From Muriicola jejuensis (GTDB lineage: Bacteria; Bacteroidota; Bacteroidia; Flavobacteriales; Flavobacteriaceae), in the NCBI RefSeq assembly GCF_010671595.1, contig NZ_JAABOP010000001.1, forward strand, positions 124,001 through 188,000: a stretch of 64,000 bases of DNA. Reading direction: 5' to 3'. The notes below the pieces were generated by a model that was not told the DNA's origin, ran no database searches, and was given only the letters and a program-made list of their open reading frames with translations. Within the stretch, counting starts at the first letter, position 1; every line of letters begins with the position of its first letter. Positions 38,386 to 46,649 of this stretch are shown piece by piece. The translations under genes were made by a program, and so were the position numbers.

Positions 38386-40077
38386 ATGAAGAAGAGTGTA
38401 TTCCTGCTTTGCATCGTATTGTTTCAACAGGCCATAGGGCAGGAGAACTATCCCAGGGATGCCTTTCGATCACCCCTGGATATCCCACTCATCCTCGCGG
38501 GTACCTTCGGAGAATTAAGATCAAACCATTTCCATTCTGGTATCGATATCAAGACTCAGCAGCGTGAAGGTCTGCCGGTCTACGCCATTGCTGATGGCAC
38601 CGTTACCCGGATCAAAGTATCTCACTGGGGGTATGGAAAAGCCCTCTACATTGCACATCCCAACGGGTATACCTCTGTCTATGCCCATCTTCAGAAATTC
38701 AGTCCTGAGATCGAGGCCTTTGTAAAAGAGGCCCAATATCGGAATCGTTCCTATGAGATCGAGGTATTCCCGGAATACGGTCAACTCAAGGTCATCACGG
38801 ATTCCCTGGTAGCATATACCGGGAACACTGGCGGGTCATCCGGGCCCCATCTGCATTTCGAGATCAGGAGCAGTCTGTCAGAAAGACCTACCAACCCATT
38901 GCTATACGGCCTGGACGTCAGGGATGCCACGAATCCCACCCTGGAAGCTCTTTACGCCTACCCCCTGTCCGCGGATGCGGTGGTAAACCGGAGTGAAGAA
39001 AGGGTACAACTCTCCTTGAACAGGCAAGCAGATGGTTCTTACCTCTCTTCAGAGGTCAAAGCCACGGGCACCATTGGATTCGGGATATCCGCATATGACC
39101 GTCAGGACCTGGCGGCCAATCAAAACGGGCTGTACGAACTGGAGCAAAAAGTAAATGGACGGGTCATCTCAGCTTTTGATTTTGACTCCTTTTCTTTTGG
39201 TGAAACCCGATTGATCAACACCCTGATCGACTACGAATACCTGTCTAAATACCGCCGGCGTATCCAGCGCTGTTTTAAGGTAAATGGCAATGATCTCAGC
39301 ATCTACAAGGAACTGGAAAACGACGGGAAACTGACGGTTCTCCCCGGGATGAATTACACGGTGGAGATCACTCTAAAGGATCTGGCCGGCAACTCCACCA
39401 GGGTGATCATCCCCGTGCAAGGAAATAGGGAAGAGCCTGAGCAAAAGAAACAAATAGTAAAGACAGCGCATTACATATCCTCAGGCAAACCCAACAATTT
39501 TGACCTGGGAAAGGTGAAATTGTTTTTCCCTCCCGATACGTTTTACGAAGACTTCTACATAGATCTGAGGTCTGACAAGGATACCGTTACCGTCCACAAC
39601 AACAGCGTTCCCGTGCACAAGAATTTCACCATAACCTTTGACACCGAGGGCTACGAAGAAGCCTTCTTAAAGAGTGCTTTTATCGCACGTCTCGACGAGC
39701 GAATGCGCCCAGACTTCATGAAGACATACAAGAGGGGAAATACCTTTTCTACCCGAACCAGATCGCTGGGCACCTATACCCTGGCTCGGGATACCGTACC
39801 CCCTGTGATCAGGCCCAAGAACTTCAAATCAAAACAGTGGCTGACCAATTACAGGTATCTGAGCCTGTTAATCTCCGACGACCTCAGCGGCATAGCCTCC
39901 TATGAGGCCACCCTGAACGGGGAGTGGATCCTTATGGAGTACGAACCCAAGAACAATACAATCACGTATAATTTTGACGACAAGATCCTGGACAAGAAGC
40001 AATGTGACCTGAAAGTGGTGGTGACGGACAATGTCGGGAATTCCACTACCTTTACGAGTAGTTTTTTCAGAAGTTAG
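38386..40077 (+). CDS. M23 family peptidase (LytM-type) with long C-terminal region
   Basis: 563 residues from the ATG at 38386, chosen because MKKSVFLLCIVLFQQAIGQ is a signal peptide; an upstream in-frame start would bury it. The M23 domain lies near the N-terminus: zinc ligands in HFHSGIDIKT (HxxxD) and the HxH motif SGPHLHFEIR, all intact. The remaining 350 residues are beta-rich and contain repeated DNVGNSTTF- and DLAGNSTR-like segments, suggesting Ig-like domains. Family members cut peptidoglycan cross-bridges or work as envelope hydrolases. Its stop is four bases before the TonB receptor start. The substrate is unknown. Confidence 0.9.
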   Translation: MKKSVFLLCIVLFQQAIGQENYPRDAFRSPLDIPLILAGTFGELRSNHFHSGIDIKTQQREGLPVYAIADGTVTRIKVSHWGYGKALYIAHPNGYTSVYAHLQKFSPEIEAFVKEAQYRNRSYEIEVFPEYGQLKVITDSLVAYTGNTGGSSGPHLHFEIRSSLSERPTNPLLYGLDVRDATNPTLEALYAYPLSADAVVNRSEERVQLSLNRQADGSYLSSEVKATGTIGFGISAYDRQDLAANQNGLYELEQKVNGRVISAFDFDSFSFGETRLINTLIDYEYLSKYRRRIQRCFKVNGNDLSIYKELENDGKLTVLPGMNYTVEITLKDLAGNSTRVIIPVQGNREEPEQKKQIVKTAHYISSGKPNNFDLGKVKLFFPPDTFYEDFYIDLRSDKDTVTVHNNSVPVHKNFTITFDTEGYEEAFLKSAFIARLDERMRPDFMKTYKRGNTFSTRTRSLGTYTLARDTVPPVIRPKNFKSKQWLTNYRYLSLLISDDLSGIASYEATLNGEWILMEYEPKNNTITYNFDDKILDKKQCDLKVVVTDNVGNSTTFTSSFFRS

Positions 40078-40080
40078 CTC

Positions 40081-42549
40081 TTGAACCCCCTCAGGATTTT
40101 ACTGTTCTCGGCATTTTTCTGTGTTGCCTGTGCCGTTTCCGGGCAAACGGCAACCATCACGGGCGTGGTCCTCGGCTCGGATAACCGAGCCCTCAGTGAT
40201 GTGAGTATTCGTGTAGGTACCCGGGGGACGATCTCGAATACCGATGGTTTTTACCTCTTGGAGGTGGAATCTGAGGTACCCATGACGATCACTTTTTCGC
40301 ATATCGGGCATCAGAAAATTGAACTCCGGGACCTGATCCTTACCACCAATCAGGTCTTTGCGTTCAATCCGGTCATGAAAACCGACGCCATACAAATAGA
40401 CAGTGTGGAGGTCACGGCCATGGGATCAAAGACCGTCTCCGGTATCTCAAATCTTTCACCTGAACTCGTACAAAGTATTCCCGGGGCGAATCCCGGAGTA
40501 GAAAACCTACTCAAACTGTTGCCCGGCGTCTTTTCAAACAATGAACTCAGCACCCAGTACGGTGTCCGGGGTGGTAACTATGACGAAAACCTGGTCTATG
40601 TAAACGGGATTGAAGTATACAGGCCGCAACTGCTGAGATCGGGTCAACAAGAGGGTTTCAGCTATGTCAACAGCAGTATGGTTGAAAGACTGCACTTCTC
40701 ACCGGGGGGCTTTCAGGCCCGATATGGAGATAAACTGTCTTCGGTACTCGATATCACCTATAAGTCACCTACACGTTTTGCCATCCAGGCAGAGGCGAGC
40801 CTTCTCGGACTGGGTACCACCCTGGAAACACGGTCCAAGGACAAGAAATTCACTACTCTGACGGGATTCAGATACCGGGACAACAGCCTGCTCGTAAACA
40901 GCCAGCAGACCTTATCGAGATTCAATCCGCTCTTCACAGACCTTCAAAGTGTGCTTACCTATCGGTTCACCTCCAGATTTCACCTCCATTTTCTGGGGTA
41001 TCTGGGTCTTAACCGATATCGCAATCAGCCCGTCTCCAGACAGACTAATTTCGGGACCCTGGCCAATCCACAGGCCCTCCGGGTCTTTTACCTGGGAAGA
41101 GAAGAGAATTCCTTTGCCACCGGAATGGGTGCGATCAAGGCCGAATTCTTTCCTACCGAATCCACGGCCCTGAACTTTTACACCTCTGTCAATCACAGTC
41201 AGGAGGAAGAATACTCCGATATAGTAGCCCAGTACGAACTGGGTGAGATAGAGACCAGCCTGGGGAGTGGCAGTCTGGGGGAAGTGACCTCCTCCCGTGG
41301 GATCGGTTCCCAGTACAACCGCGCGCGAAACGACCTCGATGCCCTCATTCTCACCTGGTCTCACGAGGGTGATTACCGGAAGGGAAACACCCATCTTTCC
41401 TGGGGTTTGAAATATTCATACGAGGATATCAGGGATCAGATACGCGAATCGGAATTCATAGACTCTGCCGGCTTTTTTATCAGGCCTCCGAGGGAGGAGT
41501 TCATCAACAATCAGCCAGAGGAACCCTTTACCGCCCCCCTTCTGGCTTACAATGCCGTTAGTGCCCGCAACTTCACTCAGACCAGCAGGCTTCAGGGCTT
41601 TATCCAATTCACAGACCGGTGGGTCCTGAGGAAACATCAGCTTACCTATACTTTGGGCCTTCGTTCTCATCATTGGGTACTCCAGGGAGAAGGAGTCAAT
41701 AGAAAGGCGCAATTCGCCCTGAGTCCGCGTGCACAGCTCTCCTTTAAACCGGAATGGGAGCGGGACATCGTTTTCAGGTTGTCTACCGGGATCTATCAGC
41801 AACCCCCTTTTTACAGGGAGTTGAGGAATGCCAGCGGGACCATTGTTCCCGAAGTGGAAGCACAAAAATCCTATCATCTGGTCCTTGGGGCCGAACAGAG
41901 TTTGAGGATCTGGAACAGACCCTTCAACCTGCAAACCGAAGTGTATTACAAAAATCTTTGGGACGTGAACACTTATACGCTCGAAGATGTCCGCATCAGG
42001 TACGTGGCCAATAACGATGCCAGGGCCTATGCCTATGGAGCGGACCTTCGGCTCTACGGGGCCTTTATACCCGGGACCGAGTCCTGGATCAGCCTGGGGT
42101 ATCTAAAGACCATGGAAAACTGGGAGAACAGGGGATATATCTCCAGACCCACGGATCAGCGATTCAAGGCCGCCATCCTTTGGCAGGATTACGTCCCGGA
42201 TCTGCCCCAATTAAAGATGTATCTTAACCTGGTCTACAGTACCGGGGTACCCGGAGGCTCACCCAGTTATGCAGACCCGTATATCTTCCGGAACAGGTTA
42301 AGGGATTACAAAAGGGCTGATTTGGGAATTTCTCATACTTTTGTAGATCAAAGCACGTCTCCAAAGGAGGGACATTGGTTGCGAAATTGCAAGGAACTGC
42401 AGGTGGGACTCGAGATTTTCAACCTTTTTAACAACCAGAATTCCATCACGAACACCTGGGTCCGGGATGTGGATAGTAAAAATGAATACGCCGTACCCAA
42501 TTTCATGACCTCAAGGATCCTGAATGTAAAACTTAGAATGAGATTTTAA
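40081..42549 (+). CDS. TonB-dependent outer-membrane receptor with carboxypeptidase-like regulatory domain
   Basis: 822 residues. The start is a TTG at 40081 because the signal peptide (NPLRILLFSAFFCVACAVSGQ) begins there and no ATG precedes it. Residues 22-110 form the CarboxypepD_reg-like domain (ITGVVLGSDNRALSDVSIRV). The plug follows (PGANPGVENLLKLLPGVFSNNELSTQYGVRGGNYDENLVYVNG), then a beta barrel ending in KLRMRF with the expected C-terminal Phe. There is no SusD partner beside it. It is cotranscribed with the M23 peptidase and a secreted protein. The ligand is unknown. Confidence 0.92.
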   Translation: MNPLRILLFSAFFCVACAVSGQTATITGVVLGSDNRALSDVSIRVGTRGTISNTDGFYLLEVESEVPMTITFSHIGHQKIELRDLILTTNQVFAFNPVMKTDAIQIDSVEVTAMGSKTVSGISNLSPELVQSIPGANPGVENLLKLLPGVFSNNELSTQYGVRGGNYDENLVYVNGIEVYRPQLLRSGQQEGFSYVNSSMVERLHFSPGGFQARYGDKLSSVLDITYKSPTRFAIQAEASLLGLGTTLETRSKDKKFTTLTGFRYRDNSLLVNSQQTLSRFNPLFTDLQSVLTYRFTSRFHLHFLGYLGLNRYRNQPVSRQTNFGTLANPQALRVFYLGREENSFATGMGAIKAEFFPTESTALNFYTSVNHSQEEEYSDIVAQYELGEIETSLGSGSLGEVTSSRGIGSQYNRARNDLDALILTWSHEGDYRKGNTHLSWGLKYSYEDIRDQIRESEFIDSAGFFIRPPREEFINNQPEEPFTAPLLAYNAVSARNFTQTSRLQGFIQFTDRWVLRKHQLTYTLGLRSHHWVLQGEGVNRKAQFALSPRAQLSFKPEWERDIVFRLSTGIYQQPPFYRELRNASGTIVPEVEAQKSYHLVLGAEQSLRIWNRPFNLQTEVYYKNLWDVNTYTLEDVRIRYVANNDARAYAYGADLRLYGAFIPGTESWISLGYLKTMENWENRGYISRPTDQRFKAAILWQDYVPDLPQLKMYLNLVYSTGVPGGSPSYADPYIFRNRLRDYKRADLGISHTFVDQSTSPKEGHWLRNCKELQVGLEIFNLFNNQNSITNTWVRDVDSKNEYAVPNFMTSRILNVKLRMRF

Positions 42550-42553
42550 CCGA

Positions 42554-43195
42554 ATGAAGGGAATAAAAAGGCTCTTATCCGTCCTGATCCTCTTGCAAGT
42601 ACTTTTACTGCAAGGGCAAAAGAACATTTACGAGAGTGACCGTTTCGAGGAACTGAGTGCCGATCACCAAGTACTGGCCATCATCCCATTCTTAACGAAC
42701 CTCGAACTCAAGGAAGGAGTGGATGGCGCAGATCTCAAAAAACTGGAGGAACGGGAGGGATATGCAGTGCAGGATGCCCTGGAGACCTATTTTGGAAGGG
42801 GTAAGAAAAGAAAGAAATTTTCGGTGGATTTTCAGAATACCAAAAATACAAATGCCATCCTCGCCCAGAACGATATCAACTACTCCAACATCGATACCTA
42901 TACGATCAAACAACTCAGTGAGATCCTGGGAGTGGATGGAATTGTCAGTGGCAACATGGACCTGAATATCCTGCTTTCAGAAGGTGTCCCGTCTGAATTC
43001 AGTTTTATCGACTACATCCTGGGCGATGCGAATTACGGGCGGATCGGCATTAAGGTAAGCGATGGAAAGACCGGAAAACTGCTTTGGAAATACGAAAAGG
43101 AGATCAACAAAAAATCCGGCAGGAACACCACGGACCTCATCGAATCCATGATGAAGAAGGCCACCAGGAAATTCCCGTATGACAAGGAGCGCTAG
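42554..43195 (+). CDS. Secreted protein of unknown function downstream of the TonB receptor
   Basis: 213 residues with a signal peptide at about residues 1-22 (LLSVLILLQVLLLQGQ). I do not recognise a named family. The middle, VLAIIPFLTNLELKEGVDGADLKKLEEREGY, and later IDTYTIKQLSEILGVDGIVSGNMDLN resemble a CsgG-like or TolB-N-like fold, in which a GVDGIVxG segment is characteristic. It ends with a basic KKATRKFPYDKER. It starts five bases after the TonB receptor stop and overlaps the cysteine desulfurase stop by four bases, convergent. A periplasmic or outer-membrane accessory role to the receptor is inferred from context. Confidence 0.75.
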   Translation: MKGIKRLLSVLILLQVLLLQGQKNIYESDRFEELSADHQVLAIIPFLTNLELKEGVDGADLKKLEEREGYAVQDALETYFGRGKKRKKFSVDFQNTKNTNAILAQNDINYSNIDTYTIKQLSEILGVDGIVSGNMDLNILLSEGVPSEFSFIDYILGDANYGRIGIKVSDGKTGKLLWKYEKEINKKSGRNTTDLIESMMKKATRKFPYDKER

Positions 43196-44361
43196 GAGAT
43201 CATCGGCGCCTTTTCGTCCTTACTAAACTCCTTGAGCACCTTAACCGTATAGTCTATCTCATCTTTAGTGTTGTAGATGGAAAAGGAAAACCGCAGGGAT
43301 GGGTTCTTCAACTCTTTCTCGGTAAGGATCTGCGACAAGACATGGGAGCCGGAATCACTACCGGACTGACAGGCGCTTCCCTTGGAGCAGGCGATCCCCT
43401 TGATATCCAGGTGGAATAACAACATCAGTGCCTTCTCCTGTGAGATGGGCAATCTGACATTGACCAGCGTATAGGTGCTCTTCTCCATGTCCCCGGAAAG
43501 CCCGTTGAACTTTGCCTCGGGAAAAGCCTTGAGGATAGAGTCTATAAAATATTTCTTCAGGGACGAGACGTACTGCCTTTCCTCTTCCAGGTGGTCGTAG
43601 GCCAGGACAAAGGCTTCCTCCAGACCAACGATATTGTGGAAGGGTTCCGTACCTGCCCGGTAGCCCCTTTCCTGTGCACCTCCCACAATCATAGGTTTCA
43701 TGCCTGAATTCTTTCGTATATACGCAAAACCCACTCCTTTGGGGCCGTGGAATTTATGGGCTGCAGCCGTCATAAAGTCGATGGGTATCGCCTGTACATC
43801 CCAGGTGTAATGCCCTATGGACTGTACCGTGTCTGAATGGAGGTACGCCCCTTGCTCCTTGCAAAGTGCGGACACGGCCTCCATATCTATTTTGTTGCCG
43901 ATCTCATTGTTTATATGCATCAGGCTCACCAGTTTCTTCCCCTTTTCACTCTCGAGCAAGGTTCTCAGATGGTCCATATCCGGATTCCCATCAGCCTCCA
44001 GGTCGAGATAACACACTTTCACACCGGCCTGGGCTTCGAGTTCCTCTACCGTATGGAGAACGGCGTGATGCTCCAGTCGGGAAGTAATGATGGTATCTAC
44101 CCCCAGGTCGCGCACCGCACATCTGAGGATCATATTGTCTGCCTCTGTCCCTCCCGATGTAAAAATGATCTCAGAAGGCTGGGCATTCAAGTATTTAGCG
44201 ATCGTTTTCCTCGCTGTTTCGATGGCGGTCTTGGCCGTCCTCCCGAAACCATGTGTAGAAGAGGGATTTCCGTAGCAATTAGCCAGGGCCGACTGCATCT
44301 TCTCAATTACCTCGTCCCTGACCCGGGTAGTGGCTGCATTGTCCAGATAAATTTGCTTCAT
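43192..44361 (-). CDS. Cysteine desulfurase (NifS/IscS family)
   Basis: 389 residues. A PLP enzyme that releases sulfur from cysteine for Fe-S clusters and tRNA thiolation. The PLP lysine is in TAAAHKFHGPKGVGF, the cofactor His near SGGTEADN and SRLEHHAVLHT, and the catalytic persulfide Cys in GSACQSGSD at about residue 330. A second Cys precedes it (GIACSKGSAC). The mobile loop is short as in NifS group I. It is single and could serve MnmA at 3913. IscS versus NifS cannot be settled. Confidence 0.92.
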   Translation of the reverse strand: MKQIYLDNAATTRVRDEVIEKMQSALANCYGNPSSTHGFGRTAKTAIETARKTIAKYLNAQPSEIIFTSGGTEADNMILRCAVRDLGVDTIITSRLEHHAVLHTVEELEAQAGVKVCYLDLEADGNPDMDHLRTLLESEKGKKLVSLMHINNEIGNKIDMEAVSALCKEQGAYLHSDTVQSIGHYTWDVQAIPIDFMTAAAHKFHGPKGVGFAYIRKNSGMKPMIVGGAQERGYRAGTEPFHNIVGLEEAFVLAYDHLEEERQYVSSLKKYFIDSILKAFPEAKFNGLSGDMEKSTYTLVNVRLPISQEKALMLLFHLDIKGIACSKGSACQSGSDSGSHVLSQILTEKELKNPSLRFSFSIYNTKDEIDYTVKVLKEFSKDEKAPMIS

Positions 44362-44474
44362 AATCGATCCTCATTAGGAAACCGGTTCAAAAATACAGGA
44401 AAATAACTTAAAATCTCAGGAATGGGAGGAGTTAACCATAGGTTTTTCCTCTCAATTTGTCTTACATTTGGACC

Positions 44475-44981
44475 ATGAAGCATTCTTTACTCCTTCTGTT
44501 TCTGATGTTCCTTTGGGGTTGTAATGACGGGGACCTGCAGATAGAAATGATCGACTTTGACGACGTTGCCCTTCAGACCTGTGAAACCACCGTGACCACA
44601 GAGACTACTGTATTCTTCAAGATCAGCGGGGATGAAAGCCTGATCCTCAAACTGCAAAATGGGCTCTTGCTGAATCAGGAATCACAGGATACGCTGGTCA
44701 GCAGTATTCCCGGCCAGAGTTCCCTGGTCTATAGAATTTTCAATGCCACAGTATCCAAGACCTATTTTTGCGACCCGTTCCCCCCTGCCGAACCGACCGT
44801 TCGGGAGGAAATCGAAGCAGTGAGCGGGGAGGTCCTGGTAACCACTATAAGGAATGCTACGGATACGACCCTTTACGAACACACCATACGCCTGAGGGAT
44901 GTGACCCTGATCAGCGAACAGGGGGAAAGGATCACAGATACCAGCATCGACGAGTTCGGCTCAGTCACTACCAAAGAGTGA
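44475..44981 (+). CDS. Lipoprotein of unknown function
   Basis: 168 residues from the ATG at 44475 (MKHSLLLLFLMFLWGC), with a clear lipobox ending at Cys16 followed by NDGDLQ, an acidic stretch that suits surface-exposed lipoproteins in this phylum. There is no recognised domain. Three more cysteines are present in the mature part, in LQTCETTVTT, KTYFCDPF and no close pair. The stop meets the Smr gene end on the opposite strand with no gap. Flavobacterial homologues are likely, but none is named. Confidence 0.7.
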   Translation: MKHSLLLLFLMFLWGCNDGDLQIEMIDFDDVALQTCETTVTTETTVFFKISGDESLILKLQNGLLLNQESQDTLVSSIPGQSSLVYRIFNATVSKTYFCDPFPPAEPTVREEIEAVSGEVLVTTIRNATDTTLYEHTIRLRDVTLISEQGERITDTSIDEFGSVTTKE

Positions 44982-45539
44982 TCACCCCACTTTCGGGTTC
45001 TGCATGATATAGGCTTCCGTTGCCCCTAGACCGTACTTCTGATAATCGGCATCGTAGTAGTTGATCTGGGGATACCGGCGCAGGAGAAACCCGAGTTCCT
45101 CCTTCAGAACACCTGCTCCGACGCCATGAATGAACACCACTTTGCGTATGTTCTTTTTCAGGGCGAACTCCAGCTGCCTTTGGGCTGTTTCCATCTGTAT
45201 GTTGAGCATATCGTAATTGCTCATCCCCCTGGTGTCGGGTACTAGTTGGTGTATGTGCAGGTCGACTTCCATGGCCGGAACCTCTTTCTCCTTTTTCCTG
45301 GACACGCTGACCCCTGGTTTCCTTCCGACTTCCTTCTCCAGGCGAGAGGCGCTAACCTCACCAGGGCTTACCCTTATCCTTTCCTGCCCTTCTGAGAGCA
45401 GGATCTCCTCATGGGAAAATTCCAATTCAAAGCCATCGGCCGTTCTGATCCTGACCGATTGCGGACCATAACGCACCACGATCCCCTCTATGGAATCATC
45501 GAGTACCTGTACCCTGTCGCCTACCTTAACTTTTGCCAT
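44982..45539 (-). CDS. Smr domain protein (DUF2027-like N-terminus)
   Basis: 185 residues. The N-terminal 50 residues (VKVGDRVQVLDDSIEGIVVRYG, then VRIRTADGFELEF) form a KOW/Tudor-like beta fold as in DUF2027. The C-terminal Smr domain has the VDLHIHQL start, VVFIHGVGAGVLKEEL with the HGxG motif, and the closing GLGATEAYI. Smr domains bind or nick branched nucleic acids or RNA. MutS is absent, so this is a stand-alone Smr. Length fits the Bacteroidota family. Confidence 0.87.
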   Translation of the reverse strand: MAKVKVGDRVQVLDDSIEGIVVRYGPQSVRIRTADGFELEFSHEEILLSEGQERIRVSPGEVSASRLEKEVGRKPGVSVSRKKEKEVPAMEVDLHIHQLVPDTRGMSNYDMLNIQMETAQRQLEFALKKNIRKVVFIHGVGAGVLKEELGFLLRRYPQINYYDADYQKYGLGATEAYIMQNPKVG

Positions 45540-45623
45540 ATCACCCGGAAAATAAAGAAGGTAATTATTTTCATTCCTTAAAAATAATAGTATTTTTCGG
45601 ATGCAGAACGTAATTAGCCCGCT

Positions 45624-45923
45624 GTGAACCTGGTTTTCTTCCTTATAGCCGCAAAGGACCTGATGCTGCCCTGTCTGAGCAAGCAGTTGCTGGGGATGGA
45701 ATGTCCCGGTTGCGGGATACAGAGATCGGTTTGGCTTTTATTACAAGGGGAATTCGTGGCAGCTTTTAAGATGTATCCTGCTATATATCCCATTATGGGA
45801 TTGTTCGCCTTCCTCCTGCTCGACCGGTTCTTCAGGATCCGATACGCCAATGCGATCAGCATCGGACTGATGATCACAAGCGTTCTAATGATCCTGGCCA
45901 ACTATGTTTACAAAATCCTCTAA
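45624..45923 (+). CDS. DUF2752 family membrane protein
   Basis: 99 residues; the start is uncertain, a GTG at 45624 or ATG at 45660 (MLPCLSKQLLGMECPGCGIQRS). The signature of DUF2752 is present: CPGCGIQRSVWLLLQGEFVAAF at about residues 28-49, followed by two hydrophobic segments (MYPAIYPIMGLFAFLLL and NAISIGLMITSVLMILANY). The function is unknown. It is the first gene of a three-gene cluster with two CCC-motif membrane proteins and starts 84 bases from the divergent Smr gene. Confidence 0.83.
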   Translation: MNLVFFLIAAKDLMLPCLSKQLLGMECPGCGIQRSVWLLLQGEFVAAFKMYPAIYPIMGLFAFLLLDRFFRIRYANAISIGLMITSVLMILANYVYKIL

Positions 45924-45935
45924 CCAAAACTTTTT

Positions 45936-46268
45936 ATGGAACAACAAAAACTACCCAACGTAACCATTGCCATAGTCCTGGCTATCTTGTCATACCTCTG
46001 CTGCTGTGTTTGGGGGTTCCCGGCCATCATCATGTCTGGGATAGGGCTATTCCTGTTGAAGAAAGACGAAAGAGTTTATGCAGAAAATCCTGAGCTCTAC
46101 TCTAATTACGGTCAGTTAAGAACTGCAAAGATTCTGGTGATCATTGGTCTTGTACTCGGTATTTTGTACTTCTGCTATGCGATCTACGGAATCTGGGCAA
46201 TAGGCGGATGGGATGAATATATGCGGAAGACACAGGAAATGATGGAACAATTCGGCATCGAAGAATAA
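45936..46268 (+). CDS. CCC-motif membrane protein, copy 1
   Basis: 110 residues. Two hydrophobic segments: ATIVLAILSYLCCCVWGFPAIIMS-like at about residues 9-40, with the defining three consecutive cysteines, and ILVIIGLVLGILYFCYAIYGIW at about 67-90. Between them the sequence LLKKDERVYAENPELYSNYGQLRTA is highly conserved in the family. It begins 12 bases after the DUF2752 stop. Function unknown; two TM helices with a cytoplasmic or periplasmic amphipathic linker. The tail DEYMRKTQEMMEQFGIEE is acidic. Confidence 0.82.
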   Translation: MEQQKLPNVTIAIVLAILSYLCCCVWGFPAIIMSGIGLFLLKKDERVYAENPELYSNYGQLRTAKILVIIGLVLGILYFCYAIYGIWAIGGWDEYMRKTQEMMEQFGIEE

Positions 46269-46285
46269 ATTAGAAAAACCAGACT

Positions 46286-46594
46286 ATGAACCAGCAATCA
46301 CTACCCGGAGCCAGCAATGCACTGACGATGGGAATACTATCTGTTGTACTCACACTCCTCTGTTGTGGTCCATTCGGGATCATTTTTACGATCCTCGGCC
46401 TGAACAGTGCGAGTAAAGCAGAGCGGATCTACAAAGAAAATCCCGGCATGTATTCGGGATATGAAAATGTGAAAACAGGACGGGTGTTGTCCTACGTGGG
46501 CCTGGCCCTTGCCCTTCTGTACCTCCTCTTTATCATTCTGTACTTTGGCGCGATCATCGCCCTGATAACGGCAGGAGAATTTGATAATTTCTAA
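46286..46594 (+). CDS. CCC-motif membrane protein, copy 2 (two cysteines)
   Basis: 102 residues, a paralogue of the previous gene: TLLCCGPFGIIFTILGLNSASKAERIYKENPGMYSGYENVKTGRVLSYVGLALALLYLLF aligns with copy 1 around the ENPxxYSxYxxxxTxxxLxxxGLxLxxLY pattern. The Cys motif has two Cys here (LCCG) rather than three. The gene starts 17 bases after copy 1 and ends at a strong terminator, so the three small genes form one transcript. No known function. Confidence 0.82.
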   Translation: MNQQSLPGASNALTMGILSVVLTLLCCGPFGIIFTILGLNSASKAERIYKENPGMYSGYENVKTGRVLSYVGLALALLYLLFIILYFGAIIALITAGEFDNF

Positions 46595-46603
46595 AATGAA
46601 AAG

Positions 46604-46630
46604 ACCCCCGGTTGCCCGGGGGTTTTTTTT
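46604..46630 (+). terminator. Rho-independent terminator after the DUF2752/CCC cluster
   Basis: acccccgg (46604-46611) pairs with ccgggggt (46616-46623), with a 4-base loop and eight T (46623-46630). It ends the three-gene transcript 20 bases before the recQ 3' end on the other strand. Confidence 0.92.
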
Positions 46631-46649
46631 ATGGGAAATCCAGTACTTT

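Noticed and set aside
42361-42440. Possible terminator or stem inside the TonB receptor gene
   Set aside because: Weak pairing within a coding sequence; no T run.
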